DNA of 64,000 bases, taken from assembly GCA_009694805.1 (NCBI GenBank), contig SICM01000003.1:1-64000 (forward strand), given 5' to 3'. Position numbers and translations under genes: made by a program. How positions within the stretch are numbered: position 1 is the stretch's first letter; each line of letters begins with the position of its first letter. Positions 55,232 to 64,000 of this stretch are shown piece after piece. Below the pieces are notes generated by a model. That model was given only the letters and a program-made list of their open reading frames with translations, was not told where the DNA came from and did not search any database. The stretch comes from Candidatus Latescibacterota bacterium. GTDB taxonomy: Bacteria; Latescibacterota; UBA2968; SICM01.

Positions 55232-55353
55232 TGAACAGGGATGGACAGGATGAACAGGACAGGGGGGCCGGGATGTCGAATGGCCTGAGCGCAAATTTAA
55301 ACGCTCCGCCCTCTTAGTCAACACATTTCTGAGGCTTGTGGCAAAAAAGAGAA

Positions 55354-55410
55354 TCGAACAGGGATGTACAGGCTTGTCCTGAGCGTAGTCGAAGGGGTGA
55401 GCAGGATAAA
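55354..55410. repeat. CTTGTCCTGAGCGTAGTCGAAGG element nested in an ACAGGGATG...CAGGAT repeat
   Basis: CAGGGATGTACAGG|CTTGTCCTGAGCGTAGTCGAAGGGGTGA|GCAGGATAAAAG; compare AACAGGGATGGACAGGATGAACAGG at 55232-55258. Confidence 0.6.
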
Positions 55411-55419
55411 AGAACTGTA

Positions 55420-55462
55420 GGCGTGAGGAGTGAGGATCGAGGGAAGACTTCCTCATTCCTCA
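55420..55462. repeat. Degenerate heptad array, two inverted arms
   Basis: GGCGTGA|GGAGTGA|GGATCGA|GGGAAGA - C - TTCCTCA|TTCCTCA. Confidence 0.8.
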
Positions 55463-55503
55463 TCTCTATGTGCGGGCTTCAACTTTTTTCAGGATCGGTG
55501 TCC

Positions 55504-56469
55504 ATGTTGACGCGTAAGATGACGCCTTCGCGAAAATTTAGGGCCACCCTCAAATACATCAAGACCCGCCTCCAGCGCCGGCCCCTGCTGGTGAATCTGG
55601 AGGTGACCAAGTTCTGCAACGCGGCGTGCGATTTTTGCGATTACTGGCAGACGAAAAAGTCGCCGAAGCTGGACGATTACGTGGCCGTCGTCCAGAAGAT
55701 CAACCCGATGATGGTGTCGCTGACGGGGGGGGAGCCGATGCTTCGGAAGGACCTCCCGAACGTCATCCGCAACCTGCGGGACCATTTCGGATTTCTCTAC
55801 ATCGGGATGGTGACCCACGGGCAGTTGCTGACCATGGAGAAGGCGAAGGCCCTGTGGGACGCCGGTCTGGATCAGCTTTCGATCTCGATGAACTACCTCG
55901 GCCCGAAGCACGACGAGGAACGGGGACTGCCCGGACTGTTCGACCACCTGTCGAAGCTGATCCCGAGGCTGAAAGAGGTGGAAGTGGACAACGTGGTGCT
56001 GAACACCGTGATCAAGGACGACAATCTGGATCACATTCCGAACCTCATCCGGCAGGCGCACGCGTGGGGCATTCGCATCTCGTTCAGTTCCTACACGGCG
56101 CTCAAGAACGGGAATGAGGTGCACATGGTCCGGGCGGAACAGATGGAGAAGCTGCGGGCCACGATCGAGGAGATCCGGGCGCTGAAGCGGCGCTACCGGA
56201 ACGTGGTCTCCTCCCAGTATTACCTGAGCATGGTGCCGAAGTACTTCGAGCAGGGCTACCTGGAGGGGTGCAAGGCGGGGAAGAGTTTCATCCAGGTGAC
56301 GCCGGACGGCCACCTGAAGGTGTGTCCGGAGATGCCGGTGATCGGCCACTACTCCGAGTACAGGCGACAGAAGGAGGACGTGACCTGCACGAAGTGCTGG
56401 TACAGCTGTCGTGGAGAGTCTCAGGCCCCGTTCTCGCCCCAGCGGTTCTGGGAGCTGGTGAGGGGATAG
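55504..56469 (+). CDS. Radical SAM protein
   Basis: 'LEVTKFCNAACDFCDYW' CX3CX2C; 'VSLTGGEPMLRKDLPNVI'; C-terminal 'CPEMP...CTKCWYSC'. Confidence 0.88.
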   Translation: MLTRKMTPSRKFRATLKYIKTRLQRRPLLVNLEVTKFCNAACDFCDYWQTKKSPKLDDYVAVVQKINPMMVSLTGGEPMLRKDLPNVIRNLRDHFGFLYIGMVTHGQLLTMEKAKALWDAGLDQLSISMNYLGPKHDEERGLPGLFDHLSKLIPRLKEVEVDNVVLNTVIKDDNLDHIPNLIRQAHAWGIRISFSSYTALKNGNEVHMVRAEQMEKLRATIEEIRALKRRYRNVVSSQYYLSMVPKYFEQGYLEGCKAGKSFIQVTPDGHLKVCPEMPVIGHYSEYRRQKEDVTCTKCWYSCRGESQAPFSPQRFWELVRG

Positions 56470-56477
56470 AGGCAGTC

Positions 56478-56558
56478 CCTCGATACGGGGCCTGCGGCCG
56501 CTACTCGGGATAAACGGACCGTATGCCCCGAGTAGCGGCTGTAAGCCGCGTATCGAGG
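56478..56558. repeat. CCTCGATACG long nested inverted repeat, copy 2
   Basis: CCTCGATACG/CGTATCGAGG (56478-56487/56549-56558); GCCGCTACTCGGG/CCCGAGTAGCGGC (56497-56509/56527-56539); ACGG-A-CCGT apex. Confidence 0.88.
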
Positions 56559-56559
56559 G

Positions 56560-56580
56560 GCAGAAGGCAGAAGGCAGAGG
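56560..56580 (+). repeat. Degenerate heptad array
   Basis: GCAGAAG|GCAGAAG|GCAGAGG, abutting the CCTCGATACG repeat. Confidence 0.7.
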
Positions 56581-56613
56581 GGCGCGCGGCGATGCCGCGC
56601 GCCCCTCTTTTTT
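56577..56613 (+). terminator. Strong intrinsic terminator between the radical SAM gene and convergent ftsZ
   Basis: GAGGGGCGCGCGGC-GAT-GCCGCGCGCCCCTC (14-bp perfect stem) then TTTTTT. Confidence 0.88.
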
Positions 56614-57817
56614 ATATGCTCAATCCGCGCCCCTTGCGGAGGAAGGTGGGGTATTCGAGGTCGTTGGGGGAGAGTTTTTCGAGATCGACCTCGTCGCCCG
56701 CCTTGTGCTCCGCCGACTCCGGCGAAGCGGCGTCGTTCGCGCCGTTCGGCGGACGCATGAAGGTCGGGATGTCCAGCTTCTCCATCTTGGAGATGCGGCC
56801 GTTGTCGGGGAGGGCGGTCCTGGCCTTCTCGGTGACGCTGGCGACCGCATCCTCCCGCTTGCTGTGGAAGCCGGTGGCGATGACCGTGACGCGCATCTCA
56901 TCTTCCAGGTTGTCGTCGAGGACCGTGCCCCAGATGATCTCGGCATCGCTGCCCACGGCCTCGGTGATGACGGAGACGGCGTCATTGACCTCGAACAGCG
57001 TGAGGTCGCTTCCTGCGGAGATGTTGACCAGGACGCCCTTGGCCCCCAGGATGGACATGTCTTCGAGGAGGGGGCTTCGGATGGCGTTCTGGGCGGCCTG
57101 GATGGACCGGTTCTCGCCCCGCGCCAGCCCGGTGCCCATCAGGGCGTCTCCGCCGGCGGACATGACGGTCTTGACGTCGTTGAAGTCGAGGTTGATCAGG
57201 CCGGGCGTGGTGATCAGGTCGGAGATGCCCCGCGTGGCCTGGAGCAGGACATCGTCGGCCAGCCGGAACGCCTCGGTGAGGGGGAGGTCTTTCGGGGCGA
57301 TGGTCAGGAGGCGCTGGTTGGGGATGATGATGAGGGTATCGACGCTCTCCTTGAGCTGCGCGATGCCCTGCTCGGCGTTGCGCGAACGGGGTTTCCCCTC
57401 CCACTTGAAGGGCGTGGTGACGATGCCGACGGTGAGCGCGCCCAGCTCCTTGGCGATCTGCGCCACGACGGGGGCCGCTCCGGTTCCGGTCCCGCCCCCC
57501 ATGCCGGCGGTGATGAAGACCATGTCGCTCCCGGCGAGGATCTCGGCGACCTGTTCCCGATCCTCTTCTATGGCCTTGCGTCCGACGTCCGGCCTGGCCC
57601 CCGCGCCGAGCCCTTTCGTGACGCTGTTACCGATGTGGATGCGGTGGGTGGCCTTGGAGAGTTCCAGGACCTGGGCGTCGGTGTTGATGGCCACGAACTC
57701 CACGCCTTCCAGCCCCGCGTCGATCATGCGATTGACCGCGTTGCCCCCTGCGCCCCCCACGCCGATGACCCGCATCCTGGCCTGTTTCTCCGTCTCCATG
57801 ATGGAAAATGTTACCAC
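56612..57817 (-). CDS. ftsZ: Cell division protein FtsZ
   Basis: '[32 protein letters not shown]', '[19 protein letters not shown]'. Confidence 0.97.
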   Translation of the reverse strand: MVTFSIMETEKQARMRVIGVGGAGGNAVNRMIDAGLEGVEFVAINTDAQVLELSKATHRIHIGNSVTKGLGAGARPDVGRKAIEEDREQVAEILAGSDMVFITAGMGGGTGTGAAPVVAQIAKELGALTVGIVTTPFKWEGKPRSRNAEQGIAQLKESVDTLIIIPNQRLLTIAPKDLPLTEAFRLADDVLLQATRGISDLITTPGLINLDFNDVKTVMSAGGDALMGTGLARGENRSIQAAQNAIRSPLLEDMSILGAKGVLVNISAGSDLTLFEVNDAVSVITEAVGSDAEIIWGTVLDDNLEDEMRVTVIATGFHSKREDAVASVTEKARTALPDNGRISKMEKLDIPTFMRPPNGANDAASPESAEHKAGDEVDLEKLSPNDLEYPTFLRKGRGLSI

Positions 57818-57830
57818 GGTTCACCTCCCT

Positions 57831-57873
57831 GAAACGATGAATGCAGAACGCTGAAGGATGAATGCGAAATGAA
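57831..57873. repeat. Degenerate heptad array
   Basis: GAATGCA|GAACGCT|GAAGGAT|GAATGCG|AAATGAA. Confidence 0.75.
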
Positions 57874-57882
57874 AAGTAGGTT

Positions 57883-59112
57883 TTAAAAGATTCCGGTCAC
57901 CAGATTCTTGAGCCAGCCCATCAGCCCCCCGGGCGTCTCGGGGATCTTGACCCGGTCGTTGCGGCTGCGGACGCGGTGGCCGTAGAGGACCAGGCCGACG
58001 CCCGTGGCGTAGCTGGGGGCATTGATGATGTCGATCAGCCCGCCGACCCCCTGAGGGAGGCCCGCGTTGACCGGCATGTCGAACACCTGCTCGGCGAGCT
58101 TGGATACCCCGTTGAGGAGCGACCCTCCGCCGGTCAGGACGATGCCCGCCGAAAGGAGGTCCGCGTACTCTGTCCTCCGGATCTCCTTGAACACGAGTGA
58201 GAAGATCTCCTCCATGCGGGGCTCGATGATGGCGGCGAGTTCCCGGCGGGGGATCTGGTAGGAGACCCGTCCGGCCACGCCCGGGACGGTGATCGTCTCT
58301 TCCGCCGCCACCTCCGACTGGAGGGCGCAGCCATAATCCTGCTTGATGCGCTCGGCCTGCTGCCAGGGCGTCCGGAGGCCGATGGCCACGTCGTTGGTGA
58401 CGTTCTGGCCGCCCAGCCCGATCACGGCGGTATGGCGCACGCTCCCTTCGTAGAAGACGGCCAGGTTGGTCGCGCCGCCGCCGATGTCCACGAGCGCCAC
58501 CCCCATCTCCTGCTCGTCGGGGGAGAGGACGGAGTGGCTGGCTGCGATGGGCTCCAGGACCGGCTCCACCACCTCGATCCCGGCGCGGGAGACGCTCTTG
58601 ATGAGGTTCTGGACGGAGGTGACGGCGCCGGTCACGATGTGGACCTCCGCTTCGAGGCGCACCCCGGACATCCCGATCGGCTCCTTGATGCCGGACTGCT
58701 CATCGACGGTGAACTCCTGCGGCAGGACGTGGATGACCTGGCGGTCCGGAGGGATGGAGACGGCCCGCGCGGCGTCGATGACGCGTGTCTGGTCGGTGGC
58801 CGTGATCTCGTGGTCAGGCCCGGAGACGGCGATGACCCCCCGGCTGTTGATGCTGCGGATGTGTTCCCCGCCGATCCCGACGTAGACGGATTCGATCTTG
58901 ACGCCGGCCATCATCTCGGCCTCTCCGACGGCCTTCTGGATCGACTGCACCGTCTTCTCGACGTTGACCACCACGCCCCGACGAAGACCCTCCGAAGGGC
59001 TGGTCCCCACGCCCACCACCCGGAGTTCACCCGACACATCGACCTCTGCGACGATGGCACACACTTTGGTGGTGCCGATGTCGAGACCCACAATCATGTC
59101 CTCTTTTGCCAT
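57883..59112 (-). CDS. ftsA: Cell division protein FtsA
   Basis: 'MIVGLDIGTTKVCAIVAEVD', 'VALVDIGGGATNLAVFYEGSVRHTAVIGLGGQNVTNDVA', 'IVLTGGGSLLNGV'. Confidence 0.96.
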   Translation of the reverse strand: MAKEDMIVGLDIGTTKVCAIVAEVDVSGELRVVGVGTSPSEGLRRGVVVNVEKTVQSIQKAVGEAEMMAGVKIESVYVGIGGEHIRSINSRGVIAVSGPDHEITATDQTRVIDAARAVSIPPDRQVIHVLPQEFTVDEQSGIKEPIGMSGVRLEAEVHIVTGAVTSVQNLIKSVSRAGIEVVEPVLEPIAASHSVLSPDEQEMGVALVDIGGGATNLAVFYEGSVRHTAVIGLGGQNVTNDVAIGLRTPWQQAERIKQDYGCALQSEVAAEETITVPGVAGRVSYQIPRRELAAIIEPRMEEIFSLVFKEIRRTEYADLLSAGIVLTGGGSLLNGVSKLAEQVFDMPVNAGLPQGVGGLIDIINAPSYATGVGLVLYGHRVRSRNDRVKIPETPGGLMGWLKNLVTGIF

Positions 59113-59137
59113 ATCTCCCTCAATCTCCCTTCTTCAG

Positions 59138-59207
59138 GCAGAATGCAGAATGCAGAAGGTGTTTACTGCCTTCTGTCTCCTGCTTACTGCTTACTGCTTA
59201 CTGACAG
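59138..59207. repeat. Degenerate heptad array, two inverted arms
   Basis: GCAGAAT|GCAGAAT|GCAGAAG and CTGCCTT|CTGTCTC|CTGCTTA|CTGCTTA|CTGCTTA|CTGACAG. Confidence 0.88.
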
Positions 59208-59222
59208 AGGTCTTCCTTCCTG

Positions 59223-59972
59223 TTATTTTTTCAGTTTTCCCTTTTTATTTTCGTCTTCCGGCCTGGCCTTCGGGGGCCCGACGACCACCTGGCCACTGAA
59301 ACGCAGGTCGATGTAACTGGGCAGGGCCGACCATTTGGCGGCCTCAAGTGCCCGGAACTTCTCCGCCTGGACAGGTACGGCTTCGGGTTTCATCCAGACC
59401 TCGAGCCCATCCCCCACCAGGTTGAGGACGACCCTGTCCGGACCGGGGCGCACCTCGGAGATCTGATCCCAGAGGTCGGGCGCGGCCTTCCGGGCGTCCT
59501 TCAGGAGCGCCAGGCAGCGGCTGAGGCCCTCCTCCGCGACGGGGCGACCGAGGGTGTAGGTCTTCGGGTTCACCCCCGTGATCACGGGGAGATCCACGAA
59601 GGACGGGTGGAACGGGATCAGGACGCCCTCCTCGTCGATCCCGCAGAGGGTCTCCAGGTTGATCAGGGCGATCGGGGTCCGCTCGACGACGGTGATAAGA
59701 ACGCCGTTGGGGGGCGTGCGGACGATGCGCGCGCTCCGGATCATGGGGTGGGCCTCGATGCGGGCGGCGGCATCCTTCAGGTCCATCTCATAGAGGTTGG
59801 CGCCGGGCGCGATGCCGGAGAGGGCTGAGATCTCCTCGTTCTCCAGAAGGCGCAGGCCATCGACGGAGATGCGGGCCACCTTGAAGAGCGGCGAACGGGT
59901 GATGGAGGGGCCTGCGCCGAGGGCGAGGAGCGCGGCGGCGACGATGAACAGGGTTTTTTTTTGGATGAGCAT
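59223..59972 (-). CDS. ftsQ: Cell division protein FtsQ (POTRA)
   Basis: Position between murB and ftsA; 'FKVARISVDGLRLLENEEISALSGIAPGANLYEMDLKDAAARIEAHPMIRSARIVRTPPNGVLITVVERTPIAL'. Confidence 0.9.
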   Translation of the reverse strand: MLIQKKTLFIVAAALLALGAGPSITRSPLFKVARISVDGLRLLENEEISALSGIAPGANLYEMDLKDAAARIEAHPMIRSARIVRTPPNGVLITVVERTPIALINLETLCGIDEEGVLIPFHPSFVDLPVITGVNPKTYTLGRPVAEEGLSRCLALLKDARKAAPDLWDQISEVRPGPDRVVLNLVGDGLEVWMKPEAVPVQAEKFRALEAAKWSALPSYIDLRFSGQVVVGPPKARPEDENKKGKLKK

Positions 59973-59978
59973 GGAGGT

Positions 59979-60893
59979 CTAAGGGCTTTCGCCGATGGTT
60001 CGTATCTCGGTTTCCAGTTCGATGCCGGCGTGCTGTCGGACGCGGTCGCGGATGCGTTCGATGAGGGTCAGGACGTCCGCGGCCGTGGCCCCGCCCCGGT
60101 TGACCATGAAGTTGGCGTGGAGGTCGGAGACGACCGCGCCGCCCACGCCGAGGCCCTTGCAGCCTGCCTGGTCGATCAGAAGGCCGGCGGACGACCCGGC
60201 CGGGTTCTTGAAGATGCACCCCGCGTTGCGCTCGTAGAGGGGCTGCGTGGCCTTGCGCCTGCTCAGGATGTCGTCCATGCGGGCCTCGATCTCCTCCGGC
60301 CGGCCCCCGGCCAGGGCGAACGCCCCGCGCAGCAGGAGGAGGCCCGGCGGCAGGTCGCAGCGGCGGTAGCTGTGGGGGAGGTCCTCCTTTTTCAGAAGGA
60401 GGGTCTGGCCCGTCCCCATGTCCAGGGCCTCGACGGACAGGAGGCGGTCGAAGGTCTCGCCGCCGAAGGCCCCGGCGTTGCCCCGCATCGCGCCGCCCAG
60501 GGTGCCCGGGACGCTGCACGCCCACTCCATCCCGGCCAGGCCCGCGCGCTGGCACTGGCGGGAGAAGACGGAGAGGCTGGCCCCGGCCTCGGCGGACCCG
60601 GTCTCCTCCTGAAAGGAGATGACGCGCAGGCCCTTCGTCAGGCAGATGACCGCGCCGCGCCACCCGGCGTCGGAGACGAGCATGTTCGTCCCGTCACCGA
60701 GGGGGAGGATCGGGATCTCCTGGCTGACGAGGCGCCGGCAGACGGCCCTGACCTCGTCGAGATCCCCAGGCAGGAGGAGGGCGTCCGCAGGCCCCCCGAC
60801 GCCGAAGCTGGTGTGCCGCGCCATCGGCTCATCGAAGCGGACCTCGCCCCGGCAGATCGCCCGAAGTTCCTGTTTGAGTCGATCGTCCATCAC
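59979..60893 (-). CDS. murB: UDP-N-acetylenolpyruvoylglucosamine reductase
   Basis: 'HTSFGVGGPADALLLPGD', 'GMEWACSVPGTLGGAMRGNAGAFGGE', 'AGCIFKNPAGSSAGLLIDQAGCKGLGVGGA'. Confidence 0.95.
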   Translation of the reverse strand: MMDDRLKQELRAICRGEVRFDEPMARHTSFGVGGPADALLLPGDLDEVRAVCRRLVSQEIPILPLGDGTNMLVSDAGWRGAVICLTKGLRVISFQEETGSAEAGASLSVFSRQCQRAGLAGMEWACSVPGTLGGAMRGNAGAFGGETFDRLLSVEALDMGTGQTLLLKKEDLPHSYRRCDLPPGLLLLRGAFALAGGRPEEIEARMDDILSRRKATQPLYERNAGCIFKNPAGSSAGLLIDQAGCKGLGVGGAVVSDLHANFMVNRGGATAADVLTLIERIRDRVRQHAGIELETEIRTIGESP

Positions 60894-62260
60894 AGAAGTC
60901 TCAGCAGCTCTTCCCCTGCGGATCGGATGTCTCCGGCCCCCATGACGATCACCAGGTCGCCTGGCTGAACCCGTTCGGCCAGGGCCCCTGCGACGGCGTC
61001 CCGGTCCGGGATGTAGGTGACGCCTTTCGCCCCGGCCTGCCGGGCGGCCTCTGCGACCAGCGCCCCGGTGACCCCTTCGATGGGGGCTTCCCGAGCGGCG
61101 TAGACATCGGTCACGATGACCAGATCGGCTTCGGCCAGGGCTGCGCCGAACCTCGACGCAAAGTCCCGCGTCCGGGAGTAGAGGTGGGGCTGAAACGCGA
61201 CCACGATCCGGTCCCGTCCGAGGGACCGGGCCCCGGCGAGCGTGGCCTCCACCTCCGTCGGGTGATGGGCGTAGTCGTCAACGACCAGAACGCCGTTTCG
61301 CTCGCCCAGGGTCTCGAACCTGCGCCCCACGCCGCCGAAGGCCTGGAGGGCGTCCCGGATGGGGTCGAAGCTGACGCCGAGGTTCAGGGCCACCGTCGCG
61401 GCGGTCAGCGCGTTGCGGACGTTGTGCAGGCCCGGCAGGCGGAGCTGAATGGCGCCGATCACCGTCGCCTTACGCATCAGCGTGCAGGTCGAACCCGCCC
61501 CCGTCAGCGACACATCGGTCGCCGACACGTCGGCGTCGGACGAGAGTCCACAGGTGACGACGCGGGACGTGAGGGAGGGACGAAGGGCGCGGACGTTCGG
61601 GTCGTCGATGCAGAGGACGGCGAAACCGTCCGACGGGACGCGGTTGGCGAACATCACAAAGGCATCGCTGATGTCGTCCAGGTCCTGGTAGCAGTCCAGA
61701 TGCTCCTCCTCCACCGTGGTGACGACGGCCACGGCAGGCCGGAGGCTGAGGAAAGACCGGTCGAACTCGTCGGCCTCGGCCACGAAGTGCGGCCCGGCGC
61801 CGACGCGGGCGTTGCCCCCGATCTCCGGAACGTGTCCGCCGACCATCACCGTCGGGTCGAGCCCGGCCTGGATCAGCGCCAGGGCGGCCATCGCCGTGGT
61901 GGTCGTCTTTCCGTGCGTGCCGGAGATGGCGACGCCCCTCTTCCCCTCCATCATCCGCCCCAGGGCCTGGGCCCGGCCGATGACCGGAATGCCCAGCCGG
62001 TGGGCCTCGACGACCTCGGCGTTGTCGGGCCGGATGGCGGCAGTGGCGATGACCAGATCTGTGCCCAGGACGGCCTCGGCGCGGTGCCCCTCCCGGACGG
62101 CGATGCCTTCCGTGCGCAGTTGTCGGAGGGGCTCGGAAGCCTCCCGGTCGGAGCCCGATACGATGCATCCGCGCGCGGCGAGGAGCCGGGCCATCGCGCT
62201 CATGGCCACGCCACCGATGCCGACGAAGTGGATGCGCTGTCCGGGAGCGAAAGGCGTCAT
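60890..62260 (-). CDS. murC: UDP-N-acetylmuramate-L-alanine ligase
   Basis: 'IHFVGIGGVAMSAMARLLAARGCIVSGSD', 'GVAISGTHGKTTTTAM', 'VDDYAHHPTEVEATL'. Confidence 0.96.
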   Translation of the reverse strand: MTPFAPGQRIHFVGIGGVAMSAMARLLAARGCIVSGSDREASEPLRQLRTEGIAVREGHRAEAVLGTDLVIATAAIRPDNAEVVEAHRLGIPVIGRAQALGRMMEGKRGVAISGTHGKTTTTAMAALALIQAGLDPTVMVGGHVPEIGGNARVGAGPHFVAEADEFDRSFLSLRPAVAVVTTVEEEHLDCYQDLDDISDAFVMFANRVPSDGFAVLCIDDPNVRALRPSLTSRVVTCGLSSDADVSATDVSLTGAGSTCTLMRKATVIGAIQLRLPGLHNVRNALTAATVALNLGVSFDPIRDALQAFGGVGRRFETLGERNGVLVVDDYAHHPTEVEATLAGARSLGRDRIVVAFQPHLYSRTRDFASRFGAALAEADLVIVTDVYAAREAPIEGVTGALVAEAARQAGAKGVTYIPDRDAVAGALAERVQPGDLVIVMGAGDIRSAGEELLRLL

Positions 62261-62280
62261 AGAGGTTCTGCGTTCCAAGC

Positions 62281-62344
62281 CCTGAGTCCTGAGTGAAGTC
62301 AGAAGCTCACCACGGTCTTTTTTCTCAGCACTCAGCATTCAGCC
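62281..62344. repeat. Degenerate heptad array, two inverted arms
   Basis: CCTGAGT|CCTGAGT|GAAGTCA and CTCAGCA|CTCAGCA|TTCAGCC. Confidence 0.85.
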
Positions 62345-62371
62345 CTTATCGTGTGTGGAAAACCGACGGAT

Positions 62372-63478
62372 TCAGGCGCGTTCCCGGAGCAGTCCTGCCC
62401 GCTGCATGGCATCGACGATGCGGGCCGCGGCGTCGGGGGCGCTGAAGGCGCGCATCCGGTCGGACATGTCACGCTGTCTGACGGGGTCGTTCACCAGGTC
62501 CAGCACGGCCCGGGCGAGCCGATGTCCGTCCAGGTCGCGCTGCGGGATCATCTGCGCGGCCCCGGCCCTGACGAGGGCCTGCGCATTCTTCGTCTGATGG
62601 TCTTCTGCGGCCGTCGGGAGCGGGACGAAGATGGCCGGGAGGCCGCAGCGGGTCAGTTCGGCGATGGTCGTGGCGCCTGCGCGGCAGATAGCCAGGTCCG
62701 CCGCGCCGAAGGCGGCGGCCATGTCGTCGATGAAGGCCCGGACGACCACCCGGTCTCCGAAGGGCCGGGCCTGCTCGGAGGCCGAATCAAAGTCCAGATG
62801 GCCGGTCTGCCAGAGCACCTGGAGCCTCTGGCCCTCGATGAGCGCCGGGAGGGCCTGGCCGACGGCCGTGTTGATGCCGCGCGCGCCCTGGCTCCCCCCG
62901 AAGACCAGCAGCGTGGAGAGGTCGGGATGGAGGCCCGAGCGGATGCGGCCCTCGGTCTGGCCGATGGTTCCGAATTCGGCCCGCGTGGGATTTCCGCTCA
63001 CCTCCCCTCTGCCTCCCAGGTAGTGCAGGGAGGCGGGGAAGGTCACGTGGACCTGCGTGGCGACGCGGGAGAGGAGCCGGGTCGTGAGGCCCGGAAAGCT
63101 GTTCTGTTCCTGGACCACGACGGGCACCGACTGCAGGTATGCGACGATGCCCGCCGGACCGCCGACGTAACCGCCGGTGCAGATGACGACGGCGGGGCGG
63201 AATCGGCGAACCATCCGGAAGGTCCGGATCAGGCCTGCCGTGAGGATGAACGCGAATCGGAGGAGATCGACGCTCAACGCCCGGCGGAGGCCGATGACCG
63301 GCACGACCTCTATCGGATAACCCGCCCTCGGGACGGCCCGCATCTCCACACCCCGACGCGTCCCGACGAACCGGATGTCTGCGTCGGCCCGACGTCTGCG
63401 GATCTCATCGGCTATGGCGATGGCCGGGAACGCGTGTCCGCCTGTCCCTCCACCGGCTATCAGGATGCGGATCGCCAT
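62372..63478 (-). CDS. murG: Undecaprenyldiphospho-muramoylpentapeptide beta-N-acetylglucosaminyltransferase
   Basis: 'ILIAGGGTGGHAFPAIAIADEI', 'GGYVGGPAGIVAYLQSVPVVVQEQNSFPGLT', 'ICRAGATTIAELTRCGLPAIFVPLPTAAEDHQTKNA'. Confidence 0.95.
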   Translation of the reverse strand: MAIRILIAGGGTGGHAFPAIAIADEIRRRRADADIRFVGTRRGVEMRAVPRAGYPIEVVPVIGLRRALSVDLLRFAFILTAGLIRTFRMVRRFRPAVVICTGGYVGGPAGIVAYLQSVPVVVQEQNSFPGLTTRLLSRVATQVHVTFPASLHYLGGRGEVSGNPTRAEFGTIGQTEGRIRSGLHPDLSTLLVFGGSQGARGINTAVGQALPALIEGQRLQVLWQTGHLDFDSASEQARPFGDRVVVRAFIDDMAAAFGAADLAICRAGATTIAELTRCGLPAIFVPLPTAAEDHQTKNAQALVRAGAAQMIPQRDLDGHRLARAVLDLVNDPVRQRDMSDRMRAFSAPDAAARIVDAMQRAGLLRERA

Positions 63479-63545
63479 GGATGTTCATATCTTGAAAGGA
63501 GCAGAATGAAAACAGCGGAACAATCCTGTTCATCCCTGTAAACCC

Positions 63546-64000
63546 TCAGGTCCCGCGCCCCGTCTGCGGGGGCCAGACGAGGGCCCCGGTCATCGATGTG
63601 AACGACGTCGAGGGGGGGGTCCCCTGCCGCGCCACGTTCAGGAGGATGCCGACGCCGATGAGGGTCAGCATGAGCGAAGAACCGCCGTAGCTGATGAACG
63701 GGAGCGGAAGGCCGGTGGTCGGGAGCACGGCGGTGACGACGCCGATGTTGAGCAGGGCGTACATCAGGACCAGGGAGGTGATGCCGACGCTGAGGAGGAA
63801 GCCGTGCAGGTCCGGGGCGCGCCGGGCGATTCTGAACCCGATCAGCCCGAACAGGAGAAACAGGGCGACCACCGTGACGGTTCCCAGGAGCCCCCACTCC
63901 TCGCCGAGGATGGAGAAGACGAAATCGGTGTGAGGGTCGGGCAGGAAGAGGAACTTCTGGTGGCTGTGCCCCAGCCCGACGCCGGTGAGTCCGCCGGAGG
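63546..64000 (-). CDS. ftsW: Lipid II flippase/SEDS protein FtsW, truncated by the window end
   Basis: 'GLGHSHQKFLFLPDPHTDFVFSILGEEWGLLG...LPFISYGGSSLMLTLIGVGILLNVAR'. Confidence 0.93.
   Translation of the reverse strand, partial: SGGLTGVGLGHSHQKFLFLPDPHTDFVFSILGEEWGLLGTVTVVALFLLFGLIGFRIARRAPDLHGFLLSVGITSLVLMYALLNIGVVTAVLPTTGLPLPFISYGGSSLMLTLIGVGILLNVARQGTPPSTSFTSMTGALVWPPQTGRGT

Noticed and set aside
56523-57854. 443-aa plus-strand ORF opposite ftsZ
   Set aside because: Antisense of unambiguous FtsZ; Ser/Arg-rich translation without domains.
1-64000. tRNA/rRNA genes, restriction-modification, toxin or canonical anti-phage loci
   Set aside because: None recognized on either strand by inspection; only the DUF5678/retropepsin pair is even loosely TA-like.

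Overview
A 64-kb, GC-rich bacterial chromosomal window. Gene content (GWxTD-domain TPR protein, AttEFGH-like exporter, FtsEX-EnvC, standard dcw cluster) suggests an FCB-superphylum / Latescibacterota-like genome; that taxonomic guess is inference. Main gene blocks: DUF5678-like + retropepsin-like pair; Rid-like, sialidase, esterase and heparinase II/III genes; CrtI-like FAD oxidoreductase; ABC exporter + AttH/CrtC lipocalin; LamG protein; tungsten aldehyde:ferredoxin oxidoreductase; Ldh2-type dehydrogenase; SurA-like chaperone; ftsE-ftsX-envC-like; GH13-like; GWxTD; SGNH/TPR; two amidohydrolases; ceramidase-like; purM; Gfo/Idh/MocA; cold-shock protein; wecB; succinate dehydrogenase/fumarate reductase CAB; glycerate kinase; TolC/DUF3047/MlaC; two radical SAM enzymes with a glycosyltransferase; and the minus-strand ftsW-murG-murC-murB-ftsQ-ftsA-ftsZ cluster. 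The most unusual content is non-coding. (1) A dispersed ~200-280 bp element, five co-oriented copies plus one half copy, has a 5' hairpin, an internal long-range stem and a 3' G/C-rich hairpin. Paired positions change in a compensatory way between copies. (2) About 19 intergenic gaps carry degenerate tandem arrays with a strict ~7-nt period. The unit differs at every locus but is often shared, in inverted-complement orientation, by two arms at the same locus. These arrays run into gene ends and, at the envC-like gene, appear to encode the whole Sec signal peptide. (3) Two other hairpin repeat families (CCTCGATACG and GGCGATTCATCGCC) are present. Three genes carry apparent single-base insertions in homopolymers. 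Everything was read by eye; no database search or folding program was run.
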